Positions 1-9,819 of a stretch of 16,414 bases of DNA are shown here, one piece after another. The DNA is taken from the NCBI GenBank assembly GCA_003573635.1, contig QUTJ01031738.1, forward strand, positions 1 to 16,414, given 5' to 3'. The translations under genes and the position numbers were made by a program. The stretch's first letter is position 1. Each line of letters opens with the position of its first letter. The stretch comes from Goniomonas avonlea (lineage: Eukaryota > Cryptophyceae > Goniomonadida > Goniomonadaceae). The notes beneath the pieces were generated by a model that saw only the letters and a program-made list of their open reading frames with translations, searched no databases and was not told the origin of the DNA.

Positions 1-78
1 CATCCCCTCTCCCCCCCCCCTCCCTCTCCCCTCTCTCTCTCCTCCCCCCTCCCCCTTTCTCCTCTTCTTCTCCTGTAC
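1..78. repeat. CT-rich tract at window edge
   Basis: Nearly pure C and T on the plus strand, so A and G on the transcript. It is either the start of the next intron (donor GTACAG at 78) or a low-complexity Glu/Gly/Arg coding tail; I favour intron. Confidence 0.6.
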
Positions 79-224
79 GTGGAGCCTTCACCCACTGGAC
101 GCACTTGATCAGCTCCCAGTAGCCAGCGGTGAGCTCTTGGAACCGACTGAGTTGCACCCGAGCGACGCTGATAGAAATGGGCTGGTTGTCATCCGAAAGC
201 TCAAGGGGGGGCGTTTTGTCCAGG
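79..224 (-). CDS. Exon 25: cytoplasmic tail
   Basis: The acceptor is cgacgcgcaag (AAG is less usual than CAG) with TGAC upstream; an in-frame TGA before it sets the limit. The frame [18 protein letters not shown] continuing [18 protein letters not shown] looks protein-like, unlike the two alternative frames. I take the donor as CCAC|GTACAG at 78, but the frame stays open through the purine-rich sequence (minus strand) to the window edge. No known signalling motif recognised. Confidence 0.55.
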
Positions 225-3200
225 CTTGCGCGTCGCGTGTCACTCTCATTGGCATCACTCCCCTGCCGCAGTACGAGTTGGACTCCCGCTGGAGCCCCAC
301 CAGCCATAGCAAAGTACACGCACACGCACACACCACAGAGTGTTGTGAGATACCGGACCAGCAGGTGCACACGATCCACCCATACCGCCGCTGCAACCAT
401 CCCACGCACAGTACACGTACACAGGCGAGATCGACATCGTCGTAGCTCTATTATTTCTGACCTGCGAATGCCTCCGACGCGGAAGAAACGGCACGACCTT
501 GACCTTGTCCTGGGCATGTTTGTCCCCTTCGCCACCAGTACAAGGCTGGAACGTTTTGGGCTCTGGCATCTTGCGGAACTTGTCGTAGAGCACCATGCAC
601 GGTGTGCACTGGATCAGACCGAGGGAGCTCACCACCACCACAAGGACGATGACAATGTGCTCACGAGGAAAGCCTTGGTACGGCTCATACACCGGCACGA
701 CTGTAACCTCCTGCATTCCGCCTCCCGCCACCTGCGAACTCTTCACAACGTGCAGCCGCAAGTGTCGGTGGGTGCGTGTCATTTGGATGTCACTTGGGTG
801 CCGTTTGTGGCATTCGGTCGGTAGTGGGTGTCACTCTGAGCGGGGTATGCGTGCCCTTGAAGAGCGAACCCACAGCAGTGCTTGTTTGGTCATTTGGGCC
901 ACAATTTGGTGCCAGGGACAGAGGCAGCGTCTCTCCCTCTCTATCGCACCTGTCCATCAACCAAGACCTCAAAAGAGAGCTTGCCGTCCACGTACGGGTA
1001 GTACTGGACCAGGACCTCCCCGTCGCCCCTGTCCACAACATTCACGGACACTTGCGTGTCCGCCGGGGCCCGAATGTCCTGTGGATGCGGTCATTAGTGC
1101 TCTCCTAAAGAGCGAGACACAACGATAACATCCACCAACGTTTGCGAATCTGTTCGTTGGTGATAACATTGGAGATGATCAGTGGTGGTGATGGTGGTCG
1201 GCGGTGTGTGGTGGTGGATAGCGGTCAGTGAAGGTGATGCACAAGACAACAGCAACAAACCGAGTCAGTATTAACCGCCATGAATCCAACAAGCTGGCTG
1301 GAGCGGCGGGAAAAATTGCCAGCGTCTCTGCGGGCCGAGCCTGCATACACTCGAACCTCTATCGGGAAGCCCCCGGATGTTTGCGGGTTGCTGAACTTGT
1401 CTTTGAGCATGATCATGAACTCGCTGCCCGCACCGGCCTGTGCGCTCTTGCGTCAGACTGGTGCCACAGTCGTCCGTGAGGGACATGTGGCAAGTGAGCA
1501 CCGTTCACAGTCGTCAGTGTGGGACACGCAACAAGTTAACAAGTGACAATTGAGGGACACTTGGCAAGTTAACAAGTCACACGTGAGGGTTACATGACAA
1601 GTGAGGGACGAGTGAACAAGTGACAAGTGAGAGCCAAGTGAGGGGCACGTGACAAGGTACCAGTGAGTGACACGAGGGCTGTGTTTGTCCTTGAACACTT
1701 GAACTCGCTGCCAGTACCGGATTGTGTGCTTTGAGTGAGTTCAGTGTCCATAGTCGTCACACACACAGAGAGAGAGAGACAGACAGACACAGACACATTG
1801 TCACACCATCATCACGAGTTGGCTAGGGTAGCGGAGTTCCGTGACATCACGCAAGCTAGTGAAGGCCACTTGACAAGTGAGGAACAAGTGAACAAGGGAC
1901 ACATAGCAAGGTGACAAGTGATCCGGCTGGTTGCTGGTGGAGAACAACTCACCGCCTGTGCACCAACGGCACCCGCACCAACGAACTGTGTGGTCGCCGC
2001 AGTCACAGAGCCAGGTTCAATCAACACGTCAAAGGGGCTGCCGGGCATGTGTTGCCCCAGCACCAGGATACTAATCTTGTACGCCCCGGACGCAGTTAGG
2101 CTGTAGCTAACGTCGTACGTCCCGTCAAACTTGTCTCGCAGCAGCCCAGGGCTCCGAGGAATCCACCTTAAGGATGGACACCTCGACGTCGTCTCCTCCT
2201 GCGCACGGGCGTTCGCGTCACGAGTTTGTTTGACACGCTTGTTTCGTAAGTGCGAGTGTGGGGTAAGTGTGAGGGACTTGAAGTGGGGAAGCGAGTGCGA
2301 GGGCCACGCAAGTGTTAGTGTGGAGGAAGCGAGTGCGAGGGAAGCAAGTGTGAGGGACACGCAAGTGCTGGTGCCGCTGGTGGCCGCGACAGGTGGACGT
2401 ACCAGCACCAGCGTTGCCGAAGGCATCGCGGGCGGTGACAGTGATGGTGCCCTCCTGTCCGGCTTTACCCACGCTCAGAGCAGCCCCGGAGGACAACGTC
2501 TGGTCCACGCGGGTGATGCCCGCGCTCACCTACGGAGGAGAGTGTGAGAGGACGGTCGAGTTGAGCACGCCGTAATCCAGACCTTAATCGCTCTGAAGGG
2601 GCTGGCTGAGATGTGCAGGCGACCGACCAGGATGTTCATTGTGTATTGCCCCGGCAACTGCGGCGTGTAGCGGAAGGAGAAGAAGCCTGGCTTGATCTGG
2701 CTGATAAACTGCCCTTTGACAACGCCGGCGCCGCCCAAATCCATGGTCACCCGCTTGTTGGCCGCAGGCTGGTTGTTTGCGTGTCAGAGTTCCATCTAGA
2801 CATGGTCTGCACACACACATCCACATCTCCCTCTCAATATGTACACACAGCCTTGTCTAGCAATCTTTGGGTCCACTGTGTGTTCCCCTGGACAGCGTGT
2901 CACTGCCAAATACTTGTGTACAGGCCCCCTCCCGCCTGGCGCTCCCTCTCTACCCCCAACCCCTTTCACAAAATCGCGCTTTCTCTGTGCGGGCACGTCT
3001 GTGTCTGCTTCGTTCTGTGGACTTGAGGAATTGGGCTTGCAGTGCCAAGAGCTTCGTAAGGGAACCCTGAGTTGGACCTGGAGGGCGTGCGGCAGGCTGC
3101 CTAATCCTGTGAGCGATGCATCCGGAGATGGAGGAAGACGTGACATATGCGATAGGACACGGTACCTCACGGAAGGCATTCCTCGCGGACACGAGAATGT

Positions 3201-6200
3201 CAGAGCTCTGTGTCGCCACAGCCTGGGTCAGCCCCTCGCCGGACGCGGAGCACAAACATGGCACAGCCATGTCGAACGACAGAGACTTGAAACGGTTGCT
3301 TCGAAGAGTGCGGGCCACGTCGTCGCCTTCGGCTTCTGCCGCTGGATCCACCACGGAGTTGAGCAGGAACAAACTGTTGGACGATGCAAACACCGCGGGC
3401 CATGACTGCGTTGAGCGTCACTCGCCCACCCACAGCACACACACACGCTCGCACGCACGCACGCACACACACAACACACACACAGACACACACCGCGGGC
3501 CATGACTGCGTTGAGCGTCACTCGCCCACCCAAAGCACACACACACACACACACACGCACGCACGCACACACACAGCACACACACAGCACACACACACAC
3601 ACACACCGAGTTCCGAGTTCAGATTGAACAGTCATTTGAAGGTGAGCCGTGCGTTTGTACCAGGTCAGTTGATTTGCCGAATTGGAAACGCACACACGTG
3701 TGACACACGCACACACAAGCACAAGCACACGCGCGCGCGCGCACACACACACATGTGTGGCACACACACACACGCACACACACTACCCTCGAACAGGGTA
3801 ACAGGTAACAAAGCTGCTCACCTGTGCAAGGCCCCCACTGCCACCGACTCTTGGCATCTTGGTCCACACGCCCGTCGTGAGCTTCAAAAACCAAATGTCT
3901 TTCGTCGGTGCCCGATCCTCGGGGTGGTCGTTGTTCAGGCCGCCGAAGAGCAGGATCTGAGGGGACGTGTGAGCAGGGGAGTGGGGACGTGCGAGCGGGT
4001 GTGTGAAAGGAATGAACGTCTCGTATGCGTGTGAAGAACGTCGTAGTCCAGCAGACAGCGCTGGTGGGGGAGGGGGGTTCCAACCATCCAGGAGCCGCGA
4101 GAGGAAGGGAGGGAGGGAGGGAGAGAGGGGGAAGTGGAGAAGACGGGGACAGGGAGAAAGGGAGAGAGGGAGAGAGGGGGAAGTGGAGAAGACGGGGACA
4201 GGGAGAAAGGGAGAGAGGGAGAGAGGGGGAAGTGGAGAAGACGGGGACAGGGAGAAAGGGAGAGAGGGAGAGAGGGGGAAGTGAGAGAGTATTCCGGCAG
4301 CACGGGACCGGCAGGAGGCCGCACCTTCGTGGCGCCCATCAACACAACGGACATCCCAGGGAAGGCAGCAGGCGCTCCAATGGTGGTGACTTTTTCGCAC
4401 TCTATCGAGGCGAGTCCGTTAACTCCGTGAATGTTCTTATGCGACGGCATGAAGCCTTCCAGACTGTAGACCTCTACCCGGTTCTTGACTGAGCCGTGCT
4501 CCAGCGATGGGGTCCCGATTAATGCAACGTGGAAGGCCGAGGCCCATGGGAGCAGCGAGGGAGCGTACAGATGCGGTGTCTCCTCAGCTTTCGAGCCTGC
4601 GCAGGAGTTGGGATTGCTCGTCAGCCATCTGTCTTGACTTACCGTCTCCGACGCACTGGACGTTGTCAAACCGGTTGTGCTCACGGTTGAACGCGACCAG
4701 GTTGAACAGCGACCCCTGGAGATCGCGTCCCACCTCACTGTACGCCAGCATGTTCAGGTCCCGGACCTCGCCTTCCTCCGCAATCTTCACCGCGGCAGGG
4801 TTGTGGCTGCGTGAGGGCTGTTAGGGTACTGGATGGTACAAAACACAGGAGCAAAATAGTGGACCTGAAGAAACGAGCGAGGAAATTTGGGGAGACACGG
4901 TCATGGTCATTCCTACTCCCCCCCCCCCCCCCCCCCCCCTCTCTCTGGCCGTTGAAGCAGTCGTACGAACCGTGGGCTCGGCACGGCGTGCGTGGTCTCA
5001 AACTCCATCTGAACCGCGAAGTTATGGGTCTCCGACCACACCCCGTATCGCATGGTTGGGCTGTGGCCCGCAGTGAACAGCTCCAGGTCGACGTTGGAGT
5101 CTCCCAGGTACGCCGTGTACTGCCCAAAGCTCGACACGCCGTGGGCGGGCTTGATCTTGAGCCTTCCACCAAATGACGAGACCACAGCCTGTCCGGGAAG
5201 TGTCAAGAGAAAGATACGGAGCAATGTCCATCTCCACCGTACAGCGTTGTCAGAGTGAACGAGTGCGTTCAGTCATCTGGAGAGAGGATTCAATCCAAGC
5301 AGGAATCGCTAAGAGCCACAGAGTCCAAGGAGCCGGACGGCAAGAAGAGAAAGACAAGTTGAGGGCGAAGGAGAGTGGGGAGGAGAGAGAGGGACACGAG
5401 CGAGAAGGAAAAGAAGAACACGAGAGGGATACCAGCAGTGTGGCAACACGGAATGACGCACCGTAACGTTCTCGATAACATTCTTCCGGTTCTCGTACCG
5501 CCCCACCATAGAAATCCCAGGCGCATCCCAGGACGCCTCCTCGATGCCGTGCCCCTCAGCCAAACCCGGCGCCCCCTTGATCCACACACAGGAGAAGCCC
5601 TCCCCGTGCGACGTGATAGTCGGGTGCCCGTGCTCGGACTCCTCGTGGCTCAACAGGTTGGGGATGGACCAGGTGACTCCATCATCCAGACTCGTGGCGC
5701 CCAGAACGCGCTCACCAACGCCACCGAGACGGGCGAAGTGGCCGTCGTACACCGCAGAGTCCCACGCCGCGTAGATCCGCCCATGGTCGTCGGTGCTCAG
5801 CGAGACGTGGTCGTCTGCAGCGTGGTCGTCGGCCGCGTTGGTGTTGAGAGGCCGCGGGTTGGTCCAGGTTGTTCCCTCGTCAAAGGTTACAGCACTCAGA
5901 ATGTCCCAGTCCAGCCCCACGAGGTCCTGCAGATGGTCGGACGACGTCCAAGCAACCACAAACACGCCGATGTGTGGGGAGACGATGGCGGGCCGGAAGT
6001 CCTCTCCGAGGTCAATCCTGGCGTTGCGGTTCAGGATACGGGGCTCCGACCACGTCAGCGCGTCCACCGAGGTGGAATAGAGGATGTCTCTGTCCTCGCC
6101 GATACCTATCTCGCCCACGGTCTTTGCAGTGCTCTCCCACACTGCAATCCACCGCCCGGCCCCGTCGGTGGTGACGGCAGGGTGGCGGTCGTGTGTGGTG

Positions 6201-9200
6201 AGTTTGTCGACGCGGAACGAGTGCACCAGTGGCTCTGGCGAGGACCAGGTGAGACCAGCATCGGTAGACCGTGAAAACATGATGTCCCAGTCACTGCCCA
6301 ACGCAAGAATAGCGTCGGGACAGCACGGTTGGCCAACGTACGTGTCGTCGGTCTCCCACATCACAATGAACGTGCTTCCAGACCCAGTCAGGGTCGGGCT
6401 TTTGTCGTGACCGGTCGTGCTCATGCTCTGCGTAATCCAGTGATGCTCGTGCCATTTGGCTACAACTATCTTGCCGTTATTGGTCCACACCGCAAGAATG
6501 TGCTCGGCTAAATGATCGGCGTGGTCCTCGCCAGCCAGCGCGTGCACAACCTCACGATACAGCTTGGGCTGGAAGTCCGGACAGTTGTCGCTGGCGACGC
6601 TCGCAACCACGGTGGGATGGGGGGCCACGTCGTGCCCTGCTGAGCGCCCGCCGACAACGTGGTGGAGCTCGCAGGTGTGGTGCACGCTGTCGTACAGGCT
6701 CCACATCGCGTGCCACTCGTCGGTGCCAGAGGCCGACGTCATGGTCACACTCTGGAACCAATCCGTGACGCTGTGGCCGTGCTCCACATCGATGGGCTCG
6801 TGCCAGTGGTTCTCGTAGCATTTCTCGGCCACACCGTGGCTGACGAGGGTGTCGAGGAAGTCGTGGTGCAGCGTGTCGAAGGAGATGTCCTCGCGGTGCA
6901 CGTAGGAGTGCTCGAGCGCGCACGTCCAGTACACTTCCACGCCGCAGTGATCCGCAGGGAGCACCCACGGGGAGCCCTCCTGGCAGTGGTCTATCTCACC
7001 GTCCGGATTCATCAGGGTGCCCTGGGTCCAGTGTGTGCGGTCCTCGGCAGTACGAAGGTGGTTGGCGTCGCCCTCTCTGGGGACAGCAACGAAGATGTCC
7101 CCGTCAGTGCCAACTGTGTGGCCCATGTCTTCGTCAGACGTCCACCACACCGTCCAGCCGCACCCCGTGGCGTACATTATCTTTGGGTGGATGTCGTCCC
7201 CGTAGTCTTTCTTCGCCCTGCGGTGCGGCGTCACATGTGGATTCGCTCCTCGGAAGAGGCCAAAGCGCACTGGTCTTCTGTTGTTATTGTTTACACAAAC
7301 ATAATAATAATATTGTCAATCGTAGTACAGTCGTAGTAGTAATAGTATTAATGTTTTCCATTATTATTATTCTTAATGAGAGAAATATATCAAAATCATA
7401 GGTCAAAGCGCACAAGGTCTTCTCCCCGGAGCACCAACAGCGCCACGGCGCACCTGTAATTGACATGCGACGCTCTGCTCCAGCTAGCGCCCTCGTCCGT
7501 GGACGCGGCCAGCACCAGGTCGAAGTCAGAGCCCAGGTCGCCGTACCCGGTGGAGTCCGCAGTCTGCCACACGGCCGCCACTGTGCCGTTACCGTCCTGC
7601 GCTAGCGCGACGTAGGAGTCAATCGGGGGGAAATGGTCGACCTCGTGGTCGCGGCCGCCACCAGCGGAGAGCAGTGAAGGGGAGGACCAGCCCGCGCGCT
7701 TGCAGGCGGCGGACGTGGTCACTGCAGCCGACACGGCTTGCACCGCTGCTTTGTACTTGATGAAGGACATGTTGGCAGGGCCCCCGTCGAGGGGGCGGAT
7801 GCCGCAGCAGGTCCAGCCGACGAGCCGCTCTCCAGATGGCAGCGCAATGACTGAGGCGCTCTGCTCTTCGTCCTTGCCGCCGTCCGTTGAGGCGGACGGG
7901 TTGATTGCGGCGGGCAAGGACCAGGTGGCCCCGAGGTCGGTGCTCTCCATCACCATGACGTCCGCGTCCCCGCCCGTGCGTCCGTGGAAGGAACTCGTGG
8001 ACGTCCACACCACTGTCCACGTTGGGGGGTCTGTCGTGGTGGCTGACACCTGGTGTTGAGTGTGAGCGGGCGACGCTTCGCTACAACTGGTTGCAGTCCA
8101 AAGTGCAACGAGTCGTAGTGCAAAGTGCTGTGCGCCACAGCAATTCAAGAGTGCTGTGCGCTAGACTGTGGGAAAGGGTGTGGAGTCTGGCCCCTGCGCA
8201 CTGAGCAGCTCGAGGGCCCCGGCAAGGCCTGACACATGTCTCCGCCAGGGGCTGGGAAAGGATTCTCTTCTGCGATGTCCGGCGGCGCAAGGACTCGTTA
8301 TCAGGACAACGGCGCGTTCGGTCCGGGAAGGAGAGGGGAGGTTAGGAGAGGGAGGAGGAGGCACTACAGGCGCGACACAACGAGCATGTCAAACACACCT
8401 CGGGCTCGACGTCGTCGCCAAACTCTTCTCCCACAGGCAACACGCTAGCCGTGGACCAGGTCACGCCGTCGTCGGCCGAGGTCGCGTAGTATATCCTCCA
8501 GTCCGTGGACTGCGTGTACCCTTCCTGTCTGCTCTGGAAGACCACCATCCACCTGGCGAACTCTCGTTACATCTGCTTGTGTAAGAATAGCAAGTTTCCA
8601 GCAAAGCAAGTGCCACCCGGATTCCGGGAGCAACCCATGTAGGCGATGTCGGTTGAGGGACCGCCACCACAACCGCTACCAACTACATGGGAAATCTGGT
8701 TGCTCCGATAGCTACCGGGCCCAATGCGAGTGTGCGCCTGCGTATCTCTCTCGCGCTTTCTGTGCGACTCGCTCCACACCACCGATGGAACACCGCCAAC
8801 GCTGCCCCCAACCTAACAAGCACAAACAGCGCCAAAACCCAGCAGCAATGTGACACGGCCCTCCCTCACAACAGCCACAGCATGTCACGCACTTGCCACC
8901 GTAGCCAGCCACCGACGGCTTGATATCGTGGCCGCACACTCCCCCTGGCGCCCACTTCCCGGTGGCAGAAAGGGGATCGCCCATGGGGTGCGACCAGGTG
9001 ACGCCCATGTCAGCGCTGCGGGCCACAAGCACGCCGCACCGTGCCTCGTCACCAACGGTCGAGTCGATCAGATCATAGACCAAGAGCGCGGTCCCGCCCG
9101 CTATGGCAAGCTTTGGCGTCATCCGCACCGCGTCCCACGATTCGATGCCCGAGCGAACAGTAACGGTTGCGTTGACCTTAAGCCCGTATCCCGAAACGTG

Positions 9201-9755
9201 GTGGACTCGCCACGCGGTCAGTTCCTTGTCCTTGTAGCTCGCCGCCGCCGAGATGAGAGTGCCGGCTGCGTTGGACGCGAGCGCGCTGGTGCCTACATCC
9301 TGGCCGGACAGAACCATCGGTGCGGACCAGTAGTTCAGCAGCTTGCCGTTGCAGCGTGGGGACCCTGAGTTCCAGCTGCGACCAACAAGGGTAGCGCCCT
9401 CGACGTAGGCGCCGGTGACAGTGCCACCAGCAGCCATCAGAATGTTCTCAGTGAGATCCGTCAGGATGCCCGTGCTCGCTGCCCCACCGTTCAGCGCTTT
9501 GGGTTCGGACCAAGTGCTCAGGGTGGTGGACTCGGTAATAAGGACGTCAAAGTCATCGCCCGCGCGGCCGCCCAGAGAATTCTGCGAGGCGAAGAGCACG
9601 GTGAAGACACCCGCGGACGAGATTGCCAGCTGCTGGTGTGTCAGATGACACGCGACGGGCACAGGCACACACTTACGAGCACAGACACAACTACACAGAC
9701 ACAGACACAGACACAGACACAGACACACGCGCACACGCACACGCACACACACACG

Positions 9756-9819
<64 letters not shown>

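Larger units (their letters stand above)
690..3258 (-). other. Three filamin-type Ig-like repeats (exons 18-24)
   Basis: Repeat 1 spans 3258-2583, repeat 2 spans 2529-2010 and repeat 3 spans 2009-690, each interrupted by introns and each about 90-100 residues. Hallmarks seen: D-x-F-G-N or D-x-F-S-N, D-x-x-D-G-T-Y-x-V-x-Y, Y-x-P-x-x-x-G-x-Y, and closing S-P-F in repeats 1 and 2. Repeat 3 lacks the S-P-F close and runs into the membrane linker. Confidence 0.85.
3259..5188 (-). other. Kelch-like propeller region (exons 14-18)
   Basis: One blade (end of exon 16 plus exon 17) matches the kelch pattern well. The flanking exons show repeated beta-strand patterns of similar spacing but without the diagnostic GG pair. 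This could be a diverged kelch or galactose-oxidase-like propeller; a structure prediction would decide. Confidence 0.6.

Noticed and set aside
129-824. Plus-strand open frame at the window start
   Set aside because: Antisense to exons 24-25; composition is His/Thr/Arg-rich low complexity including an antisense CA stretch.
969-1169. Minus-strand frame [13 protein letters not shown] opposite exon 23
   Set aside because: A different frame from the filamin reading of the same bases, with no domain similarity.
3228-4034. Cys/Val-repeat and His/Thr-repeat proteins on both strands
   Set aside because: These are translations of CA/TG microsatellites, not genes.
5375-6274. Long plus-strand open frame opposite exon 13
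   Set aside because: It lies antisense to the strongest coding exon, is rich in Arg, Pro and Val as expected from a GC-rich antisense frame, and shows no domain.
8567-8782. Extra exon encoding [13 protein letters not shown] inside intron 10
   Set aside because: The exon 10 to exon 11 join already gives a perfect blade strand (GGKWMVVFQS); inserting it would break the repeat. It also overlaps the inverted repeat.
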